From Castanea sativa (Eukaryota > Streptophyta > Magnoliopsida > Fagales > Fagaceae), in contig NC_134020.1 of the NCBI RefSeq assembly GCF_040712315.1, positions 50,329,751 to 50,393,750 on the forward strand: DNA of 64,000 nt, in the 5' to 3' direction. This document shows positions 34,101 to 46,348 of this stretch, one piece after another. Both the position numbers and the translations under genes were made by a program. Positions within the stretch are counted from its first letter, which is position 1. Every line of letters begins with the position of its first letter. The notes beneath the pieces were generated by a model. That model did no database searches and was not told where the DNA came from. It was given only the letters and a program-made list of their open reading frames with translations.

Positions 34101-35115
34101 ACAACTATCTCGGAATCACCTTAAAAAATAGAATTCTATCTCACCTTTACAACTATCTTGGAATTGCATTAATGACAAATTCCTAATTCCAAAATGAATT
34201 GAACTGCTCTCATGCCGATAATAATTTAAACCTATAAAACCACCCCAATAGCTATTAATTTTTTGTGACCCTAGAATTATTGAATTTTATCATGTCTTTC
34301 TCCATTTTAATTCATGGGTCCCAAATATTCATAGTAATAAAACTGTTACTATTTTTTTTCTTCAAATTTTTTTTTTTCACAATTTCAAATTCTAGGTTTT
34401 TGCTATTAACTTAAATCTTAAATACTTAAAATAATAGAGAAAGCACGTTGAATTCTATATATCTTTAAAGTAATTGTTTTTTGATAAGTCATATCTTTAA
34501 AGTAATTGTATATACTATTTTGCAAGTGACAAATTATTTCAAATTACATTTATATTAGATTTTGTATGACAATAGCATTAGTTTACAATTGTATATTTAT
34601 TTTGTTATAAGAATTTATTTATAATTTTCAAATTAATTTTTTCTTTTAATTTTGCCCCCTAAACTAAAATCCTAGCTGCACCACTGTTGTGCATTATATA
34701 TTTTTCTGCTCCTCTTGATTTTGCACAATATTAGTGATTATTTGCACTAACCAATATAATATGATTAATTGGTTAATTCATTCGACCAGGGTCTGAAATC
34801 CCTAACAAGTTAGAAGATTGCTATATTTACCATTACCATGCCAAATATAACAAGTGCAGTTCATAAACTAAACCAACATATGGCTACTCCTAAAAATCCC
34901 TATGTATGAAGTGTTGCAGTACATCAAGAGTTGTCTTGGTTAATGCATCTATTTTCCAAAAAAATTTGAGCTACCTATCAAAGATTTCATCGATTCAGTT
35001 TAGGCAAATTGCATTGATTGTAGAAGATCAACTACAGATTACTACATCTTCCTAGGTGAATCTTTAATCTCTTAGAAATAAATAAACTAGCCTAGAGTCT
35101 CTAGGTCATCAACAG

Positions 35116-35330
35116 ATGCTGAACATTGAGCCATGGCAGATAACAGGGATATTAGCTATCTTAAAAGATTTCCAGATTGATCACTCTAAACCAGCTTTGC
35201 CGTTTTGTGCCAATCAAGCAGCACTGGACATTGGAGAGAATCAAGTTTTTCATGAGAGGATGACCAAGCATATAGAGATGGATTGTCATGTATTGAGAGG
35301 TAAAGTCCAAGAAGGTATGCTCAAATTACT
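35116..35330 (+). pseudogene. Copia RNase H remnant upstream of GH1 copy C
   Basis: Reads LKDFQIDHSKPALPFCANQAAL, then NQVFHERMTKHIEMDCHVLR and KVQEGMLKLLHI. This is the end of Ty1/copia RNase H, in which the usual catalytic CDNQAA has become CANQAA. It is followed by a purine tract (35374-35382) and LTR. Confidence 0.85.
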
Positions 35331-35382
35331 ACATATTACCATCATCAATATTCATAGATCCGAAGCTCATCTTGAGGGGGAG

Positions 35383-35644
35383 TGTCAAAGATCAACAAAG
35401 AGATAAGATAACGGTTAAACAATAGCGGTCTAATCTTTTCCTTAAATTGTTTGTAGTTTTAGATTTATATATTTATCCTACAACGTGAGAGGCACATGTT
35501 GTACTAAGACCCGTGGTTCCAGATTGTTAAGTTTGTTAGGATTAGCTGTTTGTAATAGTTTAGAGAGAGAATATTAGTTAGAGAAGATAATCACGTTTTG
35601 CTCTGTTTTCACTGTATATAAATAAAATCTTGTTGATTTTGATA
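35383..35644 (+). repeat. Copia 3' LTR fragment upstream of GH1 copy C
   Basis: Starts TGTCAAAG right after the polypurine tract and contains TATATAAATAAA near 35616. It ends near TTTTGATA. Its right half is shared with the copy B flank. Confidence 0.65.
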
Positions 35645-35814
35645 GGGAAGAATCTATTTTGGAGGATATCTATAACCCTGCGTACAATGTCAAACAATCA
35701 GTTGAAGGACAACTATGATGACTAGCATATTGCTTATCCTTTTCCATTTTTTTTCTTTTTGTTTCATCTCTATTTTTATCTTTTCTAAAAAAATGAGATT
35801 ACGTAGTGCTCTTC

Positions 35815-35821
35815 TATAAAA
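35815..35821 (+). promoter_or_regulatory. Likely TATA box, GH1 copy C
   Basis: TATAAAA about 95 bases before the ATG, homologous to the copy B box. Confidence 0.45.
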
Positions 35822-36523
35822 ATAAAAATAAAAATAAAAATAATAAAAAAAGAAAAGGAAAAAACCAACAGATTATATCTAGTTGCTGCACAATAAAAGC
35901 GCAAAATCAATTATGGCCTTTCAAGGCTATCCAGTCTTAGGCCTCCTAGTTCTTCCTGTCTTATTGACTAATGGCACTGCTGTTTCACCAAGCCTTGACA
36001 CTTTTCACTCAACAGGACCAGTTTTCCCAAAGGTTTTGTTTTTGGGACAGCAGCAGCGGCTTATCAGGTAATTATGTCACAATTTCCTTTATGTTAATTT
36101 GAATCATAGTTTTTCTTCATGATAAATATTATCATGTGCACATGTCTGTTCATTCAAATTTCCAGTATGAAGGTGCAGCAAAAGAAGGTGGTAGAGAACA
36201 AAGTATACGGGACACTTTCACTCATAGATATCCAGGTCTCTTTCTCTCTATCTCTTTGACAAAGTACAAATTGTCTTGTTATTTAAAATTTTGAATAACA
36301 TGATACTCTTATACACTTTTGGATTTATAAAATTTATTTTTATTATTAAATTTAAAGAAAAACAAAATAAGGAGATTTTGTCATTGATAATAATGGTAGG
36401 TAATAAGGCAATGTAAGTGATGGACCTAAATAAGAACTAGCAGTTGTTGTGAAATTATATAGTAAAGATTACAGACACAACTACCTAAATTGTAGTAATT
36501 TACAATTATAACAAAAGTAATGC

Positions 36524-36890
36524 TAGGGATACTACCACTTTTCATAGACGAAGCTAACAAACTTATGTGTCACCAATCTCTAAAACATATGGATAAAGTT
36601 TGGGTATAAATCTGGTTGTAGTTTAAGGCTACAATTTCACTCAATATCTTTTTATTATATATGAATTTTGACAAATCCACCATTCAATTACATTTTTTTC
36701 TTATTTCCTTCATACTATCACTTTTCATACATGAAGCTAACAAACTTATGTGTCACCAATCTCTAAAATATATGGCCAAAATTTGGGTACAAACTTGGTT
36801 GTAGCTTAAGTCTACAATTTCACTTAATATCTTTTTATTAGATATGAATTTTAACAAATCCATCATTCGATTACATTTTCTTCTTATATT
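36524..36890. repeat. Tandem duplication of ~190 bp in copy C intron 2
   Basis: Units at about 36524-36710 and 36714-36890 share TTTTCATA, GAAGCTAACAAACTTATGTG, TCACCAATCTCTAAAA and TGAATTTTRACAAATCCA. A third partial unit is at 36960-37020. The GGTTGTAG/CTACAA ends match the TIRs of the element at 44183. Confidence 0.75.
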
Positions 36891-37422
36891 TTTTCATACT
36901 AGCTAAATTTTTCAAGATCAAAGATTAATAGCTATGTCATCAATTTTAACAAATCCATTCATCAATTATTAGATATGAATTTTAACAAATCCACCATTCG
37001 ATTACATTTTATTCTCATATACACCATGCTAGCAAAATTTTTAAAAAATCAAAGATCAATAGTTATGTTATCAATCATTCGTTTAAATTGTAAGTTTATG
37101 TAGTATAAAATTATACATAAAAAATAAGTTTATGGATCATATAGTAAATAACATCTAATTTACACAAAATTTGATATCCATGCTAAGAGAGTAAAAAACA
37201 TGTAATCCAAAAAATAGATTTTCAAAACTTGTAGCAATGTTAAATTTTTTAAAAGAAGTTGTAGCTTTAGGCTACAACCAAGTTTATAGTGATTTTGTCC
37301 AATCATATATATTATCACATTCATCTGTAAATTTTATGTATAGTAAAACTTGTAGGACTTAGCATTTTCCTACAACAAATTAGCTAAACTATAGGGATTT
37401 ACCGTTATAACAAATCTATTAG

Positions 37423-38456
37423 GGTGTTAGACCCCAGTAATTACCAAATTAATCAAATTATAACCAATTAATTAATTATGATCTTGATTAAAATGATTAA
37501 TGCATCAAATAAGCTCAGATCACATGAACACCAAGAATGATAACCTGAGAAAACTTATGAAATTGTGGTTTCATAGTAAAAAATGTGGGAAGGATTTAAC
37601 TTAAGCAATCACAAGGAAACATTTCACTAAATAAAATAGAAGTTTGTAAAATGGACTTAACCCTAAATCTATTGTTAACTCATATAGTACTTACTCACAT
37701 GACTACACATTTTTGCGAATAGAATAAGATGCTACTCCCCTTCGCTCTATCTTTTCTCACTTTGCTAGTCTTCCCTTCTAACGTGGGTCGGGTGCCGCAC
37801 AGCTCTTAATTTTACAGACTCTTCTTCTACTATAAGACTGCTACACACAAACTCTTATTTTTTTTACTTTTAAATCTCCACTCACAGATTTAGATCAGCA
37901 ACTCTTGTTGATTGAATGCAAAAACTTTACTTTATGATTGGATCTATTGTTTGCACAAGGTCTCTAGCTGTAGCTTCAACAGGGATTGAAAAATCTCAAA
38001 ATTTGTGTACAAAACACTTTCCTCTTGAATGGGCAAACACGATCTTTAGGGATTTATTTATATGTTTTTAAGATCCATCAAAACCATAAATCAAACAGCT
38101 ATGAAAATAAGCTACAAATTTGTTTTGCACGAATCTCAATCAATCGAGATAAGTGGATGTTGATCTATCAAGCCTATAATCGAAATGCAGTCTTCTTCAA
38201 TCCAATTTTCTGATTTCTTGAGTCTTCATCTATTCTGAACTTCATTTGTATTGTTCCAAAGATTATCTCAACACTAAATCTTGATTGGTCAAGATAGGTG
38301 GATATGGATCTATCAAGCCTGCAATCAAAATGCAACCTCCATCAGTCCAATTTTTTGATTTCTTGAGTTTTCATCTATGTTGAACTTCATTTGTCTTGTT
38401 CCAAAGATTATTTCAACTCTAAACAACTAGAAAAAACTAAGTTCTAAAGGTTACAT
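37423..38456 (-). mobile_element. Divergent copy of the TGTTAGG-type LTR family
   Basis: Shares landmarks in the same order with 15522-16350 and 38550-40477 (GGATTTAACTTAAGCAATC, TTACTCACATGACTACAC, ending near AAGTTCTAAAGGTTACA). Limits are approximate. Confidence 0.4.
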
Positions 38457-38549
38457 TTGTTCATAGTTGTCAACCAAAAAAATATAGGCTTTACAAAATC
38501 AACTAAACTGAAGGAATGCACGACTCTTACAAATTTTTTTTTTTGATAA

Positions 38550-40477
38550 TGTTTTTTAGTTTAGACCCTTGTATTCTCAGATTGTTTAACCTAATTAACT
38601 AACCAAATAGATACTTAGGTTTATTTTTCAAATCTAGATTAAATACATACAATCATGAAAGCTCGGATTTGTGTTAAAAACACAAGAGCTGTTTAGACCC
38701 CAAATTAAAAGATTACGGCTCAGTTGATTTTACTCTAACTTAAACTAAGTGTGGAATAGAGTAAATACGAGCGAACAAACAATACAACTACTCTAAGCCA
38801 TATTCAATAAAATACAACAGTAAAATGAAAGCTAAAAGAGTAGGGAAGAGAGATGCAAACACAAAACAACACACCGATGTATTATCAAAGAGGAAACCGA
38901 AGAACTCGGCGAAAAACCTCTCCACCGCCCTCCAAGCGGTAAATCAATCCACTAGACAATAAGTTGGGATATACAAATAGTAAAAGACCATCCAAGCCTA
39001 GTCTACCCAATGCACCTAAGCCCTCCAAGCTCCTACTCCAACAAGGCTTCTCGAAACCGTGTATTGTCTAGCTTTCCGGATCCCGTAATGCGCCCGATTG
39101 CATCCGCCAAAGCTTGGCTTCTTCCAATACTTCCCAGCAGCACCAAAAACTTACTAAACACTTAGTATGGGTGTGGTAAGTGTTTAGGCTATCAACCTCT
39201 CAAGGATTTAGAAATGGAGAGGTAGAAGTAGAGGAAAAACACAATGGATGGTGTGTAGAATTGTGGGTATGACAATCTCACACTCTCAAGGGTTTGAGGC
39301 TAGGGTTTTCTCTTCTTAAAAACTCTCTACTCAATATGTGGGTAATAATGGTAAATATTGTGTGTATGAGGATGTAGTGGAGCAGATAGGGCAAAATAGC
39401 AAAACAAACAGTTTTGCGAGTATCTCGCGGGAAGGCCTTACCCGTGAGACACTCGCGAAAACCATCTATCATGATTCTTCACATTCCAGTCATATGCAAG
39501 ACACATGCATCACTTTGCGGGATGCTTGGTCGCGAGCTACCCTCAAAAACTCTTCTGTCTTCAAATACTTGAGTCTTCACACACTCTTTCTCTCTATCAC
39601 ACAACCCTTACAATAAAATCCCACATAAAATACAGAGTACAAAAGATTGAATAAAAATACAATCAAATTTGTCACTGAATTAAAGCCAACACAAAATAGT
39701 TGTAAATCACAACTTTACTAATCATATTACATAGTGCAGAAAAGTAAAGAAGGCAAGCAATATGATGACTCAAGAAAACAAATGAAACCAAAAGTTTCAA
39801 GGTAAAAAACGTGGGGAGGATTTAACCTAATCTATCCTCAAGGCAACAAATTCACTAATATATAATAGAACTTTTAAAATAGATTTAAACCCTTAATCTA
39901 AAGCTACCTCTTGTAGTACTTACTCACACGACCACATGCAACTCTGAATCCAGAAACTCTTCTATCTAAATTTGTTGAACACAAACACCCATGTTTATGA
40001 TTCTGAGATCCCACTCAAAGCTTTAAATCATTAGTTATGTATGATCTTATTGCAGCAATTTTGGATCTACCAGTTCTAATAATATGTAGATGGAATTCTG
40101 GTAGTGACTTTGAAATTAGAAGGAATAGTACATTTTAGATCTCACAAGAGCACCCAAAGTCTCTTCAAAACGTGCCTTAGGATTTCCTTTAAATACTAGG
40201 AAAATTAGATCTGAAACCCTAATAACTTAATGGGCTTAATGAGTTGTTGGGCTTTAATTAAACTTTGCAGATCCATGTCTCGATCAGTCGAACCATAGTC
40301 TTGATCGATTGAACCCAGCATGGTTCTAATTTTTTGAACCTGCAGCTTCCTTTTTCTTGTATTCTGACTTGCAGCACCCAGAACATTGTCTAATCAAACC
40401 TACAGACTTAGAAATCTATATCTAAACAAGTTTTTGTTTATGATTTGCCAATTGTTCTAAACTTTTAGAACCTAACA
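38550..40477 (-). mobile_element. TGTTAGG-family LTR copy split by another solo LTR
   Basis: Ends TTTTAGAACCTAACA at 40477, the reverse of the TGTTAGGTTCTA start seen at 14106. It is interrupted by 38656-39719. Without that insert it is about 860 bp. No clear TSD at its own ends. Confidence 0.6.
38651..39724 (-). mobile_element. Solo LTR of the 29167-34100 family, TSD AATCA
   Basis: 38656-39719 is the reverse complement of the 1.08-kb LTRs at 29167 and 33028, starting TGAAAGCTCGG. The far end reads ACTTTACT where ACTTTACA is expected. AATCA flanks it at 38651-38655 and 39720-39724. The related uninterrupted copy at 15600 reads ACAATCATATTAC, as an empty site should. Confidence 0.9.
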
Positions 40478-43400
40478 AAGTGCACGTTTGATTAGGCTTC
40501 TTCTTCTACTGCATGATTCTTCTTCTGTAGTTGCGGCTTCTTCTTCTCTCATTTTTTTTTGTGTGTAATATATTTCTTTCTTCTTGTCTTTTGGGTGAAG
40601 AAGAAGAATTGTATTTTGGGTGAGGAAGAAGACCTGAAGAAGAGACAAGATGGTGAGTGGAGGAAAAGAAAAGATATTTGATGGGAATGGGGGAAGAAAC
40701 GGGTGGATGAGAAAAAAAGTGAAGGAAAAAATAAGTAAGTAAAGGTAGTGAGTGGAACACGTGTATATCATGTAAGGAAATTTACTAAATAACAATTGTG
40801 ATAAAACACAACAAATTTTCACAACAGTTGAGGTATCAAATCTTTCATATGTCAAAATAAAATAAAATAAAATAATTAAATATTAGATTAGGATTGACCA
40901 CAACTAAAAACAAAGAGTATTGTGAAAATATTGTGACATTTTATTATATCGCTAAACTTTTTAAATTAGTATTATTTTCTTTAGAAAAAAAATAGCGCTA
41001 TCAATAGAATATTTTTATAACAATTTCATAATAAAGTTTACATAGTAAGTTCTCGCCAAAAAAAAAGTTTACATAGTAAATTATTATTGGTTATCATCTA
41101 GACCTACTAGTGACATTATTTTTTTTCCTACCATTAACAACTTGTCATATAGACTTTATTGTAAAATTTTTGTCAAAATATTGTGTCCATATCATGCATT
41201 AAGAGAGGTAATTAATACAAAGAATTCTCTTTTTATACATCTTGTCCTTTTTGATAATTTACAACTCAAACCACCGCTTTTATAAGTATTAGCCAAAAAC
41301 TCAGCTTTTTCCAAAAGCACTTTTTGATAGTTTTTACCAAATACTTTGCTTTTTAAAAAGACCCAATTTCATATCTCACTTTTAAAACTGCCACTTTTTC
41401 AAAAAGCACAGTTTAAAAAAACTGAACCAAATTCACCCATATAAGGACAACTTTTACAAATTAAATCATTGACTTGTAACATATGGTGTAAAGAGAATTA
41501 AATGGAGTGATATTTGGTAGCCGATTTTTAGCTATATTCGAATTTGACTTGGACTCGCTAATCATCATATTATCAAAACTAGTATGTAACACATGCTACC
41601 GCACAGGAATGGATATAATTTAATAAAACAATGAAAATAAATATATTGCATTTTATTATTTAAGTGATATTGTTGGTTTTTTTTTTATTATTAATCGTGA
41701 GTTTAGTCATGTTTAAAAGACTTAGTTTATTCATGTTTAATAAAACTTAGCATTATGTAATTTTTTAACAAATATTTTATTATACAAAATTCTAATGAAA
41801 GAATGCTACATAGACATATATATTCAAGGTTGATTCGTACACACTACATATAGCTATGATTTAGTTGTTTTATCACAAACCATTTTTAGCAAAATATTTT
41901 AATCAATTAAATGTGAATCTCAATTAAATATACATCTCATAACAATATATAACAAGAGAATAACGTGAATCTCATAAAAAAAATTTAAATCAATTAAAAA
42001 TCACTAAAATTATGAGCATAAAACGTAAAGACAAATAAATAGGATAAGTACTAATTCTTTAAAAGAGAACTTATAATGAGTTGAAAAAACTACACAAATA
42101 ATCTTTGATGTTTGAAGAATAATGGAATTACAACTTCCTTTCGAAATTAGGTAGAGACTCGTGCTGATAACGTATTATGAAAAATAAAAGAAACATGCAA
42201 TATCAATGATAGGAAAACAAAACAATTTTATAATAAACAATAAAAATCATTGACAAAAAGGCAAGAAAGCATAGGCAAATGAAAGAAAATAAACATGCAA
42301 CATCAATCATAGGAAAATCGCAAAATTATATAATTAAATAATAAAAAATTTACACAAAAAGGAACAACAGTATAGGCAGATGAAAGAAAGCAGTAATCAA
42401 ACCTTAGGAATAGTTGAAATTCGTTTTGTAGAGCATAATTACCAAGACCATGAAAATTGTAAAAACAAGTACAATCGGAATATCTACAGAACCTCTTCTT
42501 ATATAAGATACAAAAATACCCAAATACATGCATCATTGATACCGAGAGATTCTTTTGAAATTCTATAGCATTGATTGAAGAAGAGGAGAGCTGTATATTA
42601 AGGTGCCTGAATCGGTGTGAAAAAGGGAGGTGAACCTGAAAATACGTGGGTGTGAAAAAGGGAAGTGAACCTGAAAATATGTAGGTGTGGAAAAGAGAGG
42701 TGAACCTGAAAATACACGGGTGTGGGGGAAAAAAAAACGTCGGAATTACAACAGATGGAGGAAAATTAAACTCTAATTTCATATTTACATTGACACATGG
42801 CACAATATAGATTAGAATTTTAATTTAGAATTGCAATTGGAGTTTCTCTCTGCTTCACCTATTATATATATATAGATTGATCCATTTCAAACAAAGAAAA
42901 TCATTTTTCCTACCTCAGGAACCAAAAAACAAACAAAAACACATTGTACGTGTTGATATAAGGCTAGAAAATTGAGATAACTATGAGGACTTCAGGTGTT
43001 TAATAGGACTTAAATCAAAGCACGTGGTTTTAGGACCAAGCAAATTAGCTGCTCAATTTTCTGTACAAGTAGTCGCACTTTGAAATTCTTTTTACTTCTT
43101 CCTGTTTTACACTGGCCTTGACTTTTTTACAAAACTAGCTCTGGGAGGCTAGAAAATTCACTCTTGCTTGATAGAGTTTTTGTATATTGTGAAAACCTGT
43201 AGGCCAAATTAGTATTGTAAAGGTCATGCAAATCATCATCAAGTTTGTGAAAATTTTTATGTGTCGAAAGGAAAATGCCAAAATGCAGAACTATACTTAA
43301 TGACATACTCGGTAAGACCAAATTATGAACATGTCAATATTAGTAAGGAAAATGCCAAAATGCATTACTCACCCTTTATGTTTCACTAGAATTCATTTCG

Positions 43401-44182
43401 TTCCCTTAACTTTTCTTTATTCATTTCAGTCATCTAAGTTTAAAGTTTATTCATCAATTAAGGCTTTTACATTAACCTTTGTTAAATTTTGCAATTAATT
43501 GTCCAATTTTTTTTTAACTTTTTTCTTCAAATTTTATAAATTAAAAAAAATCAATTAATGATTGAAAAATATTTTTGAGAATTTGTTTTATTAAAAAAAT
43601 TTGAGACAGAGAGATCTTAATCAAATAAACTTGAAACTTAATGGACAGAAATGAACAAAAACAAAATTAGAGGACTAAAATGAATTTTGGTGAAACTTAG
43701 AGAATTGGTTTTATGTTTTAGCCCAAGGAAAATTACCTTCTTTACACCAAAAAATTAGGAAAATAAAGGTGTTTTTTTGTTTTTGAGAAAAAGCAAAATA
43801 AAGGAGTTAAATGTTGTAAGTTGTAACTATTGACCAGCCATAGGGTATGGATGGTTGGCCAACTTTAAATATATAATATTTAATTTAAATCATGAAATAA
43901 TTCATTTCAATTTAGGAGGATCTTAATGTTGTGTGTTTAGTTAAGACCCTTGTAACTCAATAGGTTGATACTTGTTGGTGTCTTCAAATGAGATATTCAG
44001 AATTTAAATTCATCTCTCCCAACTATCTAATTATCAAATAAATAACTTGTTTATGGTTGTTTATGTGTCATTAGATGTTTATATTTGTCGTTATTAGTAT
44101 TTGTTAGTGTGAATTGTTTTTTTGGAAGCAAACGCTTATAGTCAAATTATTGCTAATAGGAACTTATAGTTTAATTTAGTAA

Positions 44183-44569
44183 GGTACAAACTTGGTTGTA
44201 ATTTAAGACTACAACACTCAAAAAAAATATTAAAATGGCTACATTCAAAAAATTAACATTTTAAGAGTCTAGCCGTTGGTTTGCTTATTTTTTATGTTCT
44301 TAATACACGTGAAATTCCATTCCAATCGGATATTTTATTTACTATTCGATCCAATAACTTATTTTCTAAACATAATTTTAAATTACAAAATTTTGAAATT
44401 TATACATTTGATTGATAGCATATCTATTGACCTATGATCTTCTGAAAATTTTGAAAGAATGGAAGATATAATAAAAAAATGTAATCCAATGATGGTTTGT
44501 TACAATTCACATATAATAAAAATATATTGAGTAGAGTTGTAGTCTTAGGCTACAATCAAGTTTGTTGCC
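44183..44569. mobile_element. Short TIR element (MITE-like), copy C intron 2
   Basis: 387 bp with about 33-bp inverted ends: GGTACAAACTTGGTTGTA…ACTACAAC and, reversed, GGCAACAAACTTGATTGTAG. No clear TSD. Related ends occur at 36610-37290. Confidence 0.65.
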
Positions 44570-44698
44570 AAATTTTTTTCTTTTTTTTGATACATTAGTA
44601 AGCCAATACTAGTGCATGAGGCGTAAATGTAAAATTTTAGTCTAGAGTAATTAGTAAACACTTGGAATTGGACACTTTAGTGGTTAAAGAAAAAACAC

Positions 44699-44734
<36 letters not shown>

Positions 44735-46101
44735 AGGGAACTCATTTTCAATAAATTTAAAAAAAAATACTGTGGAAAAGGAGTATCATTGAGATTCTTT
44801 GAAATTTTTAGGGTAATTTCATTATAAGATTCTTTAAAATTTTAACAATAAGTTACTTAGATTTTGCTACATTATTAATATGTTAAATAAATATCAAAAT
44901 TATTAATAATTTTTTATTTAAATATTAATGACTTAACAATATCTACACCATTAGTTGTCTCACATCGGTAAGGTATGATATTGAGAAGGGCTTTATCACT
45001 TACTCCGCGACACTAAGTGCCGCATGCAGTTTTGGTGTTGACGTGTGAGTGTATTTCCTTGTCTTATCTCTCTTCCCTTATATATATGTGTGTGTGTTCT
45101 CAAAAACAAAAAACAATATCTACACCATTTATTTTATTCTAACAAGATCTGCGATAGAGTTTGAGAATACTTAGTTACTTACCCCCAATTGATATTTTAA
45201 GAAAACCAGAAAATATAAAAAATAAAAAATAAAAAGAAAGAAACAACAACAACAACGTAAACAGTGAACCTTCAAATTTCTATATTTTGGTATATATTAT
45301 TCTTCATTTTCCCCCCTCTTCCTTCCTTTCTTCCTTAACTGAATTCCAAACTAGAAATAAGTTGTAAATGTTATGGTTGTGAGGGTTAAGTGCTAGTTCT
45401 TAAATAGTAAAAGAAAAAAAAATCCTTACAATGAAATTGCAGGTAAAATAAAGGGTGGAAGCAATGGAGACGTAGCTATTGATCAATATCATCGCTAAAG
45501 GTATATATGTTGTTCGGGGTTCTTAAGGAGAACCGGGGTTCTTATCATTCTATCTCCACTTGTTTATATATATATATAAAAGCTTGTCACATGCTTTTTT
45601 CTAATTATTGACCATATGTAACAGAATACAAGAGAATCACAATATAAGTAACCTTCATTCCACCTTTTCCCAACAATTTATATATGCTTTGTGATTACAC
45701 ATGTCAGGGAGATGTTCGGATCATGAAAAAGATTGGCTTAGATGCATACAGATTCTCAATTTCATGGTCTCGAGTACTGCCAAGTAAGATTATCATTTTC
45801 ATAATCCCATAAAAGGTCCGAACAATCCAATGACAAGGACATAAAAGTGAATATCATCAAGTACAAATCTAAGGCTGGAATGGAATGACTATTGCTTTGT
45901 GACCATATTATGTTCCTAACAATTTCTTTTTTGGCGCTAATTTTAGAAGGAAAACTATCTGGGGGTGTGAATAGGGAAGGAGTCAAATACTACAACAAAC
46001 TAATCAACAGGCTCTTAGCCAAAGGCCATGAATAATTCTTAAAAGTCTATCACATATCATCAACTTATCATGTGCTATTAATTCCTTTTTGTTTGCTATG
46101 A

Positions 46102-46200
<99 letters not shown>

Positions 46201-46333
46201 TAAGTGGTAAATTTACCTTATAGTCGACCATTTTATCCATTTGAATTTTAATTAGTATACTTTTAACAAATTTCATTGTGATTATGATCTTTAAAATTTT
46301 AATTGATAACTAAAATTCTAAGGAATGGAGGTT

Positions 46334-46348
46334 GGGGGGGGGGGGGGG
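46334..46348. repeat. Poly(G) run of 15
   Basis: Uninterrupted G15 in intron 6 of copy C, unusual in this AT-rich sequence. Confidence 0.9.

Larger units (their letters stand above)
29162..34105 (+). mobile_element. Complete non-autonomous LTR retrotransposon, TSD ACAAC
   Basis: Element 29167-34100 (4934 bp) with 5' LTR 29167-30247 and 3' LTR 33028-34100, both starting TGTAAA and ending GAGCTTTCA. ACAAC flanks it at 29162-29166 and 34101-34105. A tRNA-Met-type primer site follows the 5' LTR, and purine-rich tracts (32452-32505; GGGAGAT before 33028) precede the 3' LTR. The interior is only 2.8 kb. It has a copia-type Gag start and an unrelated ORF, with no protease, integrase or RT. It must therefore have depended on enzymes of another element. 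A solo LTR of the same family sits at 38656-39719 in reverse. Confidence 0.9.

Noticed and set aside
28248..34690. Possible larger TIR element (GGGCGAAGCCAGG on the left, TAGTTTAGGGGGC reversed on the right) around the LTR retrotransposon
   Set aside because: Ends are only loosely similar and contain an RNase H remnant between them; TSD (TTGTGC) is partial. Not strong enough to list as an element.
40472..40855. Minus-strand ORF of 127 codons
   Set aside because: Pro/Ser/Phe-rich reading of a GAA/GGA-rich purine tract; no known domain.
42303..42803. Minus-strand ORF of 166 codons in copy C intron 2
   Set aside because: Contains short internal repeats (GAAAAAGGGAGGTGAACCTGAAAATA on the + strand, three units) that explain the open frame; no protein signature.
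44945..45010. TTGTCTCACATCGG resembles the plant snRNA promoter element (RTCCCACATCG)
   Set aside because: No TATA at the expected spacing and no snRNA sequence follows; such motifs are common in plant repeats.
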